Assembly (NCBI GenBank): GCA_049322355.1
Contig: JBMORG010000028.1
Location: forward strand, 62,001-126,000
DNA from: 0-14-0-80-60-11 sp049322355
Lineage (GTDB): Bacteria; Desulfobacterota; Desulfobaccia; Desulfobaccales; 0-14-0-80-60-11
Direction of reading: 5' to 3'
DNA: 64,000 nucleotides
In this document: in pieces, positions 42,147 through 51,501 of the stretch
How positions within the stretch are numbered: the first letter of the stretch is position 1
Layout of the letters: each line of letters opens with the position of its first letter
Notes under the pieces: model-generated
Database searches by the model: none
The model's input: the letters and a program-made list of their open reading frames with translations, nothing else
What the model was told of the DNA's origin: nothing
Program-made: the position numbers and the translations under genes

Positions 42147-43457
42147 TCAAAAATAATAGTTCAACGGCTGAAAGCGCCGGCGCACGGCCCAGGCGAAATA
42201 GAGGTTGAAGATCAGCATATTCAGGGCATAGGGTGCCCGATGGTAGCGCTTAAGCATGGCCAGAGGGGAATAGTACCTTCGGTTGGCCCGCCAGTAGCCT
42301 TCTTGGAGTTCCCGGGCCGACATATGTTTGGGGTGGTAAACCACCTGGAAGCCGGTGTAATGCCTCCAATCGTGGTCAAAGATGCGGCCCTCCTTAAGTA
42401 ATTGGGTCTGCACCTTGGTGCCGGGGCGGGGGGCCAGGATGAACATGAACGCAGCCGGGGCCTTGACCCGGTTGAGGAAATCCACCGTGGCATCGAAGAT
42501 CTCCGGGTGGTCACCGTCCAGCCCGAACATGACATTTATGGAAAAGCCGATGCCCCGGTCCCGCAGCGCTTTAAATTGACGCTCGTAATCCTTAATCTTG
42601 TTCTGTTTCTTGTTGATGGCCTTGAGGCTGTCCGGGCTGATGGACTCCATGCCGATGTTCACGTGGCGGCAGCCGCTCCGGGCCAGGAGGTCCAAAACCT
42701 CAGGGTCATCCCCCACGTTGGCCGTGGCCAGGCAGGCGTAGATCAGTTTCAGGGGGATGAGGTGTTCCATCACCTCCATGGCATGGCGGCGGTTGGCCAC
42801 AAAGTTGTCGTCCACAAAATAGATGAAGCCGCTGTCGGTTAACCGGCGAATCTCCTGGATTTCATGGATCACCTCTTCCACGGGGCGATGCCGGAACTTG
42901 CCGCCGTAGACCTGGGTGACTTCACAATAGCTGCAATTATAGGGGCACCCCCGGGTGGTCTGGGAGGGGATGTTCCAGACTTTGTAGCGCTTGAGGTCCA
43001 GCAGGTCATAGCGGGGCACCGGCAGGTTCCTCAGGTCCGAGAGGCGCTCCGCCTGATAGCGGGGCTGAAGCCGCCCGGCTTGGAAATCCCGGAGGAGCCG
43101 GGGCCAGGTTTCTTCGGCCTCCCCCAGCACCAGGGCGTCGGCGTGCTCCTGGCATTCTTCCGGGGCCAGGGTGGCATGGAAACCGCCCATAACCACGGGG
43201 ATGTTGCGGCGGCGGAAACCCGCGGCCAGTTGATAGGCCCGGGGGGCCTGGTGAGACATAAAGGAGAGGCCCACCAGGTCGGCCTCTTCCTGGAAGGTGA
43301 TATCTTCCAGCATGTCGTCCTTGATCTCCACCCGGATGCCCCGGGGGGTCAAGGCAGCCAAGTACGGCAGGGTCATGCCTAGCAGCCAGCGCCCTTTGCG
43401 CCGGTCCAGGCGGCCGTTTTCCCTAAACCCGGTAGGTTGGATCAGCAAAACTTTCAT
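42147..43457 (-). CDS. B12-binding-domain radical SAM protein
   Basis: 436 aa. The N-terminal domain (LLIQPTGF, then VGLSFMSHQAPRAY, VVMGGFHATLAPEE, VLGEAEETWPRLL) is the cobalamin-binding Rossmann fold without the DxHxxG histidine, as in many of these enzymes. The radical SAM cluster is TRGCPYNCSYC, followed by FVDDNF and GMESISPDSL. The C-terminal part (HYTGFQVVYHPKHMS, WRANRRYYSP) resembles the DUF4070-type tail. Methylation or rearrangement of a lipid-like or other substrate is possible; not assignable. Confidence 0.88.
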   Translation of the reverse strand: MKVLLIQPTGFRENGRLDRRKGRWLLGMTLPYLAALTPRGIRVEIKDDMLEDITFQEEADLVGLSFMSHQAPRAYQLAAGFRRRNIPVVMGGFHATLAPEECQEHADALVLGEAEETWPRLLRDFQAGRLQPRYQAERLSDLRNLPVPRYDLLDLKRYKVWNIPSQTTRGCPYNCSYCEVTQVYGGKFRHRPVEEVIHEIQEIRRLTDSGFIYFVDDNFVANRRHAMEVMEHLIPLKLIYACLATANVGDDPEVLDLLARSGCRHVNIGMESISPDSLKAINKKQNKIKDYERQFKALRDRGIGFSINVMFGLDGDHPEIFDATVDFLNRVKAPAAFMFILAPRPGTKVQTQLLKEGRIFDHDWRHYTGFQVVYHPKHMSARELQEGYWRANRRYYSPLAMLKRYHRAPYALNMLIFNLYFAWAVRRRFQPLNYYF

Positions 43458-43692
43458 GATTAATTGAGATTATACTTGATTGTGGCAATTTTGGTCAGGA
43501 AACCGGAGGAGTCGATGCTTTTTTCAGGGTTTGAGCCGGAGTGATAGGACTTTTTACGGGCAAATCTGAGTTAAGATCATTGCGTTCATGGCTTGTTGCC
43601 GTGCTGAGCGCAGCGTAGCATCTCGCATTTGCAGATTATTAGGTCGCCCGCCCTCCCAGGCTGACAATCAGTCGGGACAGAGCGTGTCTCCC

Positions 43693-44775
43693 TTAAGCCC
43701 CCATCCCTTTGACCCCGTTTAACTCTTCGCTATCCTTTAGACGGAGAAATTCCTTCAGGAGTCGTTTCTGCAGGTCGGAGAGTTCGGTGGGGGTTTGGAG
43801 GTCCACCACCACCACCAGGTCCCCCTGGGTTTTGCCACGCAAACCTGGCAAACCCAGACCGGGGATGCGGAAGGCGGCTCCGGGCTGGGTGCCTGGAGGA
43901 ATGTACAGGCTGGTTTGGGAGGTCAGAGTGGGGACTTCGACTTGCGTGCCCAGGGCGGCCTCCACAAAAGATAGTTGCGCCCGATAATAGAGATCCTTGC
44001 CTTTGCGGGTGAAGACGGGATGAGGGGTGACAACGATTTCTAAGTAAAGGTCCCCCGGTGGAGCACCATGGGTGCCCGCTTCCCCTTCTCCCCGGAGACG
44101 CAGGCGGGTGCCGGAATCCACCCCCGGCGGGATGCGCACCTGAATCTGCTTCTTTTCTTTAAGTACTCCGGTACCTTGGCAGGCGGAACAGGGGGAAGTG
44201 ATTACGCTGCCGGTTCCTTGGCATTCCGGGCAGGTATTAAAAACTTTCATAAGTACCTTAGGATGCCCCACCTGCCCTTGCCCGTGGCAGACGGGACAGG
44301 TCTGAAGCTGGCTGCCGGGAGCCGCGCCGCTGCCGTGGCAAAGCCGGCATGAAATGCGCCGTTCCACCTTGAGGCTGGTTCTCAAGCCAAGGGCAACCTC
44401 TTCCAGGGACAGCACCACTCGCTGCCGCAGGTCGGCGCCGGGTTGGGGTTTGTCCGTCCGTTCCCGGGTACGTCCGTAATTGAAGAAATCTTCAAAGGCT
44501 TCATCAAACGAACTCAGAATATCCTCAAATCCGGTAAATCCACCCAAGTCAAAGCCCGCCAAGCCGGCGTCTCCGTAGAGGTCATAAAGCTGCCGTTTTT
44601 CCAGGTCGGCCAGGACCCGGTAAGCTTCAGAAATCTGTTTAAATTTTTCTTCCGCCTGCCTATCCCCGGGGTTCTTGTCCGGGTGGTACTGGAGAGCCAG
44701 TCGCCGGTAAGCGGTTTTGATCTCTTCTTGGGTGGCCTCTCGCAAGACCTCCAAGATCTCGTAATAATCTGTCAT
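43693..44775 (-). CDS. DnaJ family co-chaperone with zinc domain
   Basis: 360 aa. J domain with HPD (ALQYHPDKNPGD), a short Gly/Phe region (GLAGFDLGGFTGFEDIL), the four CxxCxGxG zinc repeats (CRLCHGSG, CPVCHGQG, CPECQGTG, CSACQGTG) and C-terminal substrate domains (GDLYLEIVVTPHPVF). This is the type I DnaJ layout, somewhat shorter than E. coli. No dnaK or grpE is adjacent; it follows YggT and DUF167 genes on the minus strand, so it may be a second DnaJ. Confidence 0.9.
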   Translation of the reverse strand: MTDYYEILEVLREATQEEIKTAYRRLALQYHPDKNPGDRQAEEKFKQISEAYRVLADLEKRQLYDLYGDAGLAGFDLGGFTGFEDILSSFDEAFEDFFNYGRTRERTDKPQPGADLRQRVVLSLEEVALGLRTSLKVERRISCRLCHGSGAAPGSQLQTCPVCHGQGQVGHPKVLMKVFNTCPECQGTGSVITSPCSACQGTGVLKEKKQIQVRIPPGVDSGTRLRLRGEGEAGTHGAPPGDLYLEIVVTPHPVFTRKGKDLYYRAQLSFVEAALGTQVEVPTLTSQTSLYIPPGTQPGAAFRIPGLGLPGLRGKTQGDLVVVVDLQTPTELSDLQKRLLKEFLRLKDSEELNGVKGMGA

Positions 44776-44889
44776 CCGGAAGCGACCACAAACCCCAGAG
44801 AATTGAGAATGGCGGCCCAGAACCGCATGTGCCCATAATTCTTATCATTCGGCTCCCCATTGTCAAGGATGGCCATGAAATAGGCGACT

Positions 44890-45195
44890 TTACCGGGACG
44901 CAGGCGCCAGTCGGGAAAGCCTGTCCCCCAGGTCAGGAGAGAGGTCGTAGATGGTTACCACTTTATTGCGGCTTTGGGCCCCCAGAGTAAGCTTGATGGC
45001 ACTCTTGGGGAGGTCCAGGACCCTGGCCAAAAAGGCAATTAGTTCCTGGTTGGCTGCACCTTTTTCCGGTGGGGCCGCTACTCGAACTTTAAGACGGTCG
45101 CCGTGGAGGCTCACCACCTGGGTGCGCTGGGCTCCGGGCACCACAGTCAGGCGCAGGACGTAACCTTGGCAGGTGGGCAAAAAGAAGGAGGTCAC
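44890..45195 (-). CDS. DUF167 (YggU) family protein
   Basis: 101 aa. LRLTVVPGAQRTQVVSLHGD at the start, then LKVRVAAPPEKGAANQELIAFLA and VTLGAQSRNKVV-like sequence define DUF167. Function unknown; YggU typically neighbours YggT, as here (15 bp upstream). Cytoplasmic. Confidence 0.9.
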   Translation of the reverse strand: MTSFFLPTCQGYVLRLTVVPGAQRTQVVSLHGDRLKVRVAAPPEKGAANQELIAFLARVLDLPKSAIKLTLGAQSRNKVVTIYDLSPDLGDRLSRLAPASR

Positions 45196-45210
45196 ACTTT
45201 AGTTAGGAAT

Positions 45211-45510
45211 TCAGCCAAGACGCTGGGCCAGGTCAATCAGCGTCATGACCAGAAAACGGCGCAAGAACACAATGGCCACGAGAATAAGGATGGGTGAAAG
45301 GTCCAAACCGCCGAAAATCAGGGGCACCCGGCGCCGGACCCAGCCCATAACCGGTTCGGTGATGTTATACAAAAATCTGACAATGGGATTATAAGGGTCG
45401 GGATTGACCCAAGATAGCAGGGCCCGGGCGATGATCAGCCACATGTAAATATTCAGGGCCAGATCCAGGATATCGGCTAAAGCTAGAACTAGGTGTCTCA
45501 GGGCGAACAT
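45211..45510 (-). CDS. YggT family membrane protein
   Basis: 99 aa from ATG 45510, preceded by GGAG; ATG 45531 is in frame but has no ribosome-binding site. Two hydrophobic segments surround the YggT signature: YMWLIIARALLSWVNPDPYN, then IVRFLYNITEPVMGWVRR and the tail LSPILILVAIVFLRRFL. Members are linked to osmotic tolerance or cell-division proteins. First gene of YggT-DUF167-DnaJ. Confidence 0.9.
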   Translation of the reverse strand: MFALRHLVLALADILDLALNIYMWLIIARALLSWVNPDPYNPIVRFLYNITEPVMGWVRRRVPLIFGGLDLSPILILVAIVFLRRFLVMTLIDLAQRLG

Positions 45511-45810
45511 TCCCCATATCTCCACGGTCATAAGTATTTATTGGTCTATATGTATAGGCCTCGACTTAGGCAGTTGTCAAGCCTATACCTCCGAGCCGGG
45601 GCAATCAAACGGCGCACTGCTCGGAATGACCTCTTTTCCGCCAAGCCGTTGCGGAAGTTCCGGGCTTTTCTTAAAATATAATGTAATGCTTATCGCCGCC
45701 AGCCGGAACATCATGTCCACCTTTACGAACTTGGACCCGAATTGCCTTCTAACTCCTGAACCAGCCGCCCCCGTGGCCATACCCTGCCCGACTGCCGCAG
45801 GGGAGTCAAG

Positions 45811-47091
45811 ATGAACCCGGTGCGCTTCCCAACATTTGCGGCTTTGCGCCATCGCAATTTCCGGCTGTTTTACGGTGGTCAGATGATCTCCCTCACCGGC
45901 TCCTGGATGCAGTCCGTAGCCTTCAGCTGGCTGGTCCTGGTACTCACCGACTCTTCGTTTTATCTGGGATTGGTGGGAGCTCTTCAGACCTTGCCGGTGC
46001 TCCTCTTTTCGTTTCTGGGGGGGGTGGTGGCCGATCACACCTCCAAGCTCAAGCTGTTGTTCATCACCCAGACTGCCCTCATGCTCCTGGCCTTGGTCCT
46101 GGGGGTCCTGGTGGAGGTCAGAGTAGTGCAGGTCTGGATGCTCTGTGTCCTGGTATTTCTCTCGGGCACGGCCATGGCCTTTGACATCCCGGTGCGCCAG
46201 GCCTTTATCGTGGACCTGGTGGGCAAACCGGATCTGCCCAACGCCATCGCCTTAAACTCCACCCTGTTTAACGCCACCCGGGTGGCGGGACCCGCGGTGG
46301 GCGGTGTCGTAATAGCCGCGGTGGGCATAGCCAATTGCTTCTTTTTGAACGCGGCCAGCTTTCTGGCGGTGCTCCTGGCACTGGTGCTCATGAAACTGCC
46401 TAGAAACGATATCGCCCCCTGGAAGCCTTTTCTCCATGCCTGGAAGGAACTTCTGGACTACCTCTGGGAACGCCGGGAGTTAAAACTGCTCCTGATGCTC
46501 ATGACCGCGGTGGCGGTTCTGGCCATGCCCTATTATGTGCTACTTCCCATCCTGGCCCGGGACACCCTGGCAGTGGGTCCCCGGGGCTTCGGGCTCCTCA
46601 TGGCCATGAGCGGCGTAGGGGCTTTTGTGGGGGGCCTGACCCTGGCCCGGCGCCTGCAGCGGCGCCCGCCCATGCCTTCTTTCCTGGCTGGGCAAGCCCT
46701 GTTTCTCTTGGGACTGCTGGGTCTGGGCCTTTGCGGCAACTACTACGCGGCCCTGGTTTTCATCGCTCTGTCCGGGTTCGGCATGGTGACCCAGCTTTCC
46801 ACCGGGAACAGCCTCCTGCAGCTCAATGTCCCGGATAATTTGCGGGGCCGCCTCATGAGCCTTTTCGGGCTCATTGTCATGGGTTTCGCACCCATCGGTA
46901 GTATCTTATACGGCGGCGCGGCTCACTTCGTGGGCGCCGGTCCCACCATCGCCGGGGGCGCCGTCCTAGCCGCAATGGTGGTAGCGCTGGTACTCTGGAG
47001 AAATCCGGAACTGCGCCATTTTGGTTTTACGGTGATGGAGCGGGGGGCCGCCGACGCCATCTCGCCTACGATTACCCCGTTTCGCGGGTAA
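45811..47091 (+). CDS. MFS transporter (MFS_3/EntS-like)
   Basis: 426 aa, 12 predicted hydrophobic segments. The N-terminus (FAALRHRNFRLFYGGQMISL, then SWMQSVAFSWLVLVLT) is the MFS_3 signature found in enterobactin-exporter-like proteins; GGVVADHTSKLKLL is motif A. Substrate not readable. It is divergent from the YggT operon. C-terminal tail GGAADAIS-like, non-conserved. Confidence 0.88.
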   Translation: MNPVRFPTFAALRHRNFRLFYGGQMISLTGSWMQSVAFSWLVLVLTDSSFYLGLVGALQTLPVLLFSFLGGVVADHTSKLKLLFITQTALMLLALVLGVLVEVRVVQVWMLCVLVFLSGTAMAFDIPVRQAFIVDLVGKPDLPNAIALNSTLFNATRVAGPAVGGVVIAAVGIANCFFLNAASFLAVLLALVLMKLPRNDIAPWKPFLHAWKELLDYLWERRELKLLLMLMTAVAVLAMPYYVLLPILARDTLAVGPRGFGLLMAMSGVGAFVGGLTLARRLQRRPPMPSFLAGQALFLLGLLGLGLCGNYYAALVFIALSGFGMVTQLSTGNSLLQLNVPDNLRGRLMSLFGLIVMGFAPIGSILYGGAAHFVGAGPTIAGGAVLAAMVVALVLWRNPELRHFGFTVMERGAADAISPTITPFRG

Positions 47092-47159
47092 TTCTTAGCT
47101 CCAGAGCGCCTTTCGCCGCAGCATTGTCCTGCCACAAAAGTGGTGGTTAGAAGGCTTCA

Positions 47160-47894
47160 TTAGTCATTCATGGGCTCTTTGGGCACTTCTGGGGCCTGCT
47201 TCTCCTCCTGCTGAATTGATTGGGAAATGAAAGTTCCCACCAACCAGGCCACAAACACTGCAACATAGAAATGGCCCAGGACAGCCTCCATAGCTGCCAG
47301 GAGGCGGGGAAATGGCAAAAGAGGGACGATATCCCCGTAGCCCGCTCCCACGACAGTTATGAGACTGAAGTAAATCATCTCAGTGTAAACTGCATAAAAT
47401 TGATCCCGGCCGATGGCAGGCGGCAGGTTAAAACTATTGGGGTCCATAAGATAGAGCAGGCTGTAAATATTGGCAAAAATGGAACTGATAAAAAAGTAAG
47501 CCATCAGCGCAGCGAAAATGGTGTCCAGAGTGACCCGGTGCGTCTTAAAAATAAAAAGCAAAATCGCCCCGACGCAGACAGCCATCATCAGCATGAAACA
47601 GGTGACCACTAAAGATACATTTAAAAGGTGGCTTCCAGGCCCTAAAATGAAGAGCCCCCGCAGGTGGAGCCCTTCCCCCAGGGTCCAGAATAACACCAGA
47701 AGCCACCGCAAGGTGCGGGAAGAGCCGCTGGCAGACAGGGTGACCACCAGGGAGTTGAATAATAATAACTGGATCACGATGTTAAAAAATGGATGCTCGG
47801 TGCGGAAGGGGAGAGTCAAGAGGACAAAGATGAAGAAAATGGTGAGCTGAAAGAACCGCAAATGCTTCAGCCTGGCGAGGAGACTGCTGATCAT
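47160..47894 (-). CDS. Ion channel protein with potassium-channel-like pore
   Basis: 244 aa. Five to six hydrophobic segments, then the pore loop: SLITVVGAGYGDIVPLLPF, a variant of the TVGYGD selectivity filter with Ala-Gly between Gly and Tyr. The last hydrophobic segment (FYVAVFVAWLVGTFIS) is the inner helix; the tail is short and acidic. The first half lacks a clear voltage-sensor arginine series. Potassium or another cation is likely, with altered filter. It is convergent to the MFS gene. Confidence 0.78.
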   Translation of the reverse strand: MISSLLARLKHLRFFQLTIFFIFVLLTLPFRTEHPFFNIVIQLLLFNSLVVTLSASGSSRTLRWLLVLFWTLGEGLHLRGLFILGPGSHLLNVSLVVTCFMLMMAVCVGAILLFIFKTHRVTLDTIFAALMAYFFISSIFANIYSLLYLMDPNSFNLPPAIGRDQFYAVYTEMIYFSLITVVGAGYGDIVPLLPFPRLLAAMEAVLGHFYVAVFVAWLVGTFISQSIQQEEKQAPEVPKEPMND

Positions 47895-48190
47895 GGCGGG
47901 TTCCCCCGAAAGAAATGGTAAGCCACGGATTTTTCAATGATATCCAGATTATTTGAAAAAAGCACTATATAAGATATCAGGGCGGCCATCAAGGAGGTTA
48001 TGGGGGCACAGTGCTCCTTAACCAATTGCGGATTCTGCGTGGGGTCACGGCCTGCGGTGCCCTATCTGCTTGATTTCTTATCAAAAGGGATATAGTCTCA
48101 ATCATAGTCAAACTCATCATTTTGAGTACCAAAATGTCTATTTCGGGTCCTGCTCCGGGAAATTGGCAAACTATCGGGATTTTCTGATTA

Positions 48191-49117
48191 ATGAAAATCA
48201 ATAAAAAAATTCAGGCGATTTCATCCCAGGCTGGGAATTCCCGGCAATGGCTGGCAGAGTATCTGAGTAACCGGGCCCACCTGGCAGCTTTCATGTCAGA
48301 CTTTCACTGCGATTCGGCCTGCACTAGACCTGGCTGTAAGAATCAAGACCTGCAGGTCCCGGTGAGCCTCATCGATATTGTGGCTGCGGCGCTTCACCGG
48401 GATGAGCCGGTCTCCGTCGCTTACCAGACACATTATTCCTTGGGGTTGCTCTCCAATGGGCGGGAAGACTGGATCCGAATTGTTACTTTGCGGCTGCAGA
48501 AACCCTGCCCCTTTCTGGAAAATGACCTGTGCAGTATTTACCTGCTGCGGCCATTGCCGTGCATGCTTTTCCCCGAATATCTGGTACATGAGGGCACCTT
48601 CGAAGCTAATGCCCGGAAAGACCATTTCAAGGATTATCTCTGTTTCCGTCGCCCCCTTCATCTCTCCCCGGAGCGGTTCCAGGTAATTGCCCAACTAAGA
48701 AGAATGTGGGAGAGGGAAAGTCTCATTTCCACTTTCTACCTCCTCAATCACGGCACCTGCCATTTGGACTTCAGCAATCTTGTGGCGGAACTCTTGCGCG
48801 AAACCGAAAACCTGGATGGGGGGGAATCGAAAGGCCGACTGCAGGCGCCGCGAACCGTGCCCCACCACGTCATGGAACGCTACTTTCTGGAGCGCATAGC
48901 CCGGTGCCAGCCTATTGCCGGGGTAAGTGAGAAGATTTATCTTCTGGATCAAGAAGAAAATCAGAACGAGTTTTTTCAATTTCTGCAGGACGACCTGCTG
49001 GTGAAAAAGCTCAAGGCCAACGGAGATGGCCGGGCTTTGGTCTTCCGGTTCCTTGAAGGAAAACTGACGGCCAAGCGGCGCAGTATCAGCCCGCCGGAAT
49101 ATAAATTCTTTGGATAA
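48191..49117 (+). CDS. YkgJ-type cysteine cluster protein
   Basis: 308 aa. The cysteine pattern CDSACTRPGC (48-57 region), then CPFLENDLCSIYLLRPLPC and a later Cys (YLCFRR) matches the YkgJ/Fe-S (zinc) cluster family, which binds a metal centre with eight Cys or so. The C-terminal half is helical and not recognised. Function unknown; probably cytoplasmic. It precedes the SH3 protein by 39 bp, so may be co-transcribed. Confidence 0.82.
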   Translation: MKINKKIQAISSQAGNSRQWLAEYLSNRAHLAAFMSDFHCDSACTRPGCKNQDLQVPVSLIDIVAAALHRDEPVSVAYQTHYSLGLLSNGREDWIRIVTLRLQKPCPFLENDLCSIYLLRPLPCMLFPEYLVHEGTFEANARKDHFKDYLCFRRPLHLSPERFQVIAQLRRMWERESLISTFYLLNHGTCHLDFSNLVAELLRETENLDGGESKGRLQAPRTVPHHVMERYFLERIARCQPIAGVSEKIYLLDQEENQNEFFQFLQDDLLVKKLKANGDGRALVFRFLEGKLTAKRRSISPPEYKFFG

Positions 49118-49156
49118 AAGGCAGCCGTCCTATTAACGTGAACAGGAGGATGACTA

Positions 49157-49750
49157 ATGCATCTCCTCAAATTCTTTATTCCCCTGTTGCTGTGTCCCCT
49201 GATTTTGATAACGGCTGATTCCGCCGGGCAGGCTTACTCCGGCTATTACTACGTGATCCCCGCCAGTGCGCCGCTGCGGGAATGCGCCGCCAAAGAGTGC
49301 GATGTCCTGCTCACGGCTTACCAGGGAGAACGGGTGGAAATCCTGGAGCGCACCAGCACAGGGTGGTCCCGGGTCCGTCTGGTGGACCGTTCCGGTATAG
49401 GTTGGATACCCAATGATTTTCTCACTTACAGTCCCGGCACCCCCGCCCAACCTGCCTCTCTGTACCGTGTCAAAGTCAGCAGTCTACCGTTACGACAACT
49501 GCCCAACCCCAATGCCAACGTCCTTACCACCTTGCATTTCAATGACCCGGTGGAAATGCTGGGGGTCGACCGGGGCGGCTGGGCCCAGGTGCGGGATCCC
49601 CAAAGCAGCCTGGTGGGTTGGGTGCAGCCAAGATATTTGTCTTCTGCTCCTACGGTTTCTCCAAAGCCGGCCCCGCGCCGCCGGGCTCCGGCCAAGCCCA
49701 AGCCGGAGCCAGGCCCCACGGAAGCCCCGGCGCCCCCCAAAGCGATGTAA
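49157..49750 (+). CDS. Secreted protein with two SH3b domains
   Basis: 197 aa with a signal peptide (MHLLKFFIPLLLCPLIL). Two bacterial SH3 repeats: PASAPLRECAAKECDVL with ERVEILERTSTGWSRVRLV, and SSLPLRQLPNPNANVL with DPVEMLGVDRGGWAQVR. The last ~30 residues are a Pro/Lys/Ala tail. Such proteins bind cell wall or peptides in the periplasm. ACAGGAGGATG precedes the start. Confidence 0.85.
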   Translation: MHLLKFFIPLLLCPLILITADSAGQAYSGYYYVIPASAPLRECAAKECDVLLTAYQGERVEILERTSTGWSRVRLVDRSGIGWIPNDFLTYSPGTPAQPASLYRVKVSSLPLRQLPNPNANVLTTLHFNDPVEMLGVDRGGWAQVRDPQSSLVGWVQPRYLSSAPTVSPKPAPRRRAPAKPKPEPGPTEAPAPPKAM

Positions 49751-50029
49751 GTTTAGCCCACCTCGGTCGGATTCGCAGAGATCTTATGGTGCTATGCTGA
49801 TCGGGCGCACCATTACTCTGCAGTGCAGGCATGCCCGTAATTCAAAAAATTGCTCTCTGCCGGGCTTTTGGGTTGATAAATTTACTGGAAATTATACTAT
49901 TTTGTCAGCATTGAAAGAAATTGCTTAAAAGAACCAGAAAGTTTTGGGGATTTTCCCGGCTGAGAGGGCCGATTAATCATTTCTTGACGATCGGTGATCC
50001 AGATTGCCGCATAATCTGGAGAGTAAGGC

Positions 50030-51448
50030 ATGTCATCGTTTCGACCGGTAATTATTGGGGGAGGGCCAGCCGGAATTGCTGCCGCCACTACCCTGGTGGG
50101 ACGGAACATTCCCTGCTTGCTGTTAGAAAAAGATCAGCAGATTGGCGGCCTCTGTAAGACAGTGGAATACAAAGCGTTCAGATGTGATATCGGAGGACAC
50201 CGATTTTTTACTAAAAACCGAGAAATTCATAACATGTGGGAAAAAGCTCTCGGAGATGAATTTCTGGTTCGCCCCAGGCTGTCGCGTATTTACTATCGCG
50301 GAAAATTCTTTAACTATCCTTTACAAATCGGTAATGCGTTGGCGGGCCTTGGTTTGGGCGAATCCCTCAAAATTATTTCAAGCTATCTCAAGTCGCAAAT
50401 TTTCCCCATAAAGCCTGAAGTAAGTTTTGATGATTGGGTCTCTAACCGGTTTGGCCGGGTTTTATACAATATTTTTTTTAAGACCTATACGGAGAAGGTC
50501 TGGGGCATTCCCTGCACAGTGCTGAGTGCAGATTGGGCAGCCCAACGCATTAAAAATCTATCCTTGGGCCTGGCGTTGGTAAATGCCATAGGTCTGAAAA
50601 ATGGTACAAAAGTGACGAGCCTCATTGATAATTTTCATTACCCCCGCTTAGGCCCTGGGCAGATGTATGAAGCAATGGCGGCGCGACTCACTGATTTTGG
50701 CGGCGAGGTCCGCAAGGGCTTGGAGGTAGTGGAAGTCCACCACGATAACCATCAGGTCAGCGCCCTCCTCACCCGTAATGGGACAGAAGAGCACTTGTTA
50801 CATTGTTCTCATTGTTTTTCCAGCATGCCCATCACCGACCTGGTGAAATGCATGTCTCCTCCTCCCCCGGATGAGGTCATGAACGCGGCTCGGGCTCTCC
50901 GGTATCGCTCCATTATAACGGTTAATCTGCTCTTTAGGGCGGGTGCGGCCTTGCGGGATAATTGGATATACTTGCATAGTCCCGAAGTCACTGCCGGACG
51001 TTTACAGCTTTATGGCAATTGGAGTCCCGCCATGGTGCCGACCGCTGAACATAGTTCCATGGGCTTCGAGTATTTCTGTTTTGAAGGAGACGTTTTGTGG
51101 AATTTGCCTGACGCCAATCTCATCGGGAAAGCTCAGCAAGATTTATCGCTATTAGGTTTTTACAGACAGGAAGATTTGCTCGACGGCTTTGTGGTGCGCT
51201 ATGCCAAAGCTTATCCCCTCTATGAAGATGGATATGAGAAGCATCTGTCTCTAATCAAAAAGTGGCTTGCTCAATTCCATAACCTCTATTGCATCGGCAG
51301 GTATGGTCAATTTCGCTACAATAATATGGATCATTCCATGATGACCGGCATTTTAGCGGCTCGCCGCCTGCTGGGCGAGGAGACCGACCCTTGGTCGGTA
51401 AATTCGGAGGGCGAATATCTGGAAGAAACAGGTAGAAACAGGAAATAA
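50030..51448 (+). CDS. NAD(P)/FAD-dependent oxidoreductase (UDP-galactopyranose mutase/PPOX-like)
   Basis: 472 aa. Dinucleotide motif GGGPAGIAAATTL with LLEKDQQIGGLC at the N-terminus; IGGHRFFTKNREIHNMWEKA and YPLQIGNALAGLG are typical of a family placed between protoporphyrinogen oxidase and UDP-galactopyranose mutase. The C-terminal FAD motif is IGRYGQFRYNNMDHSM. Such genes often lie in polysaccharide loci; its downstream, convergent neighbour is an AT-rich putative glycosyltransferase-like membrane protein. Reaction unproven. Confidence 0.85.
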   Translation: MSSFRPVIIGGGPAGIAAATTLVGRNIPCLLLEKDQQIGGLCKTVEYKAFRCDIGGHRFFTKNREIHNMWEKALGDEFLVRPRLSRIYYRGKFFNYPLQIGNALAGLGLGESLKIISSYLKSQIFPIKPEVSFDDWVSNRFGRVLYNIFFKTYTEKVWGIPCTVLSADWAAQRIKNLSLGLALVNAIGLKNGTKVTSLIDNFHYPRLGPGQMYEAMAARLTDFGGEVRKGLEVVEVHHDNHQVSALLTRNGTEEHLLHCSHCFSSMPITDLVKCMSPPPPDEVMNAARALRYRSIITVNLLFRAGAALRDNWIYLHSPEVTAGRLQLYGNWSPAMVPTAEHSSMGFEYFCFEGDVLWNLPDANLIGKAQQDLSLLGFYRQEDLLDGFVVRYAKAYPLYEDGYEKHLSLIKKWLAQFHNLYCIGRYGQFRYNNMDHSMMTGILAARRLLGEETDPWSVNSEGEYLEETGRNRK

Positions 51449-51501
51449 TCGAGGCGGCTTCCAAATACGAGGCGCATCTTTTCTAAGACCATTCCAACGG
51501 G

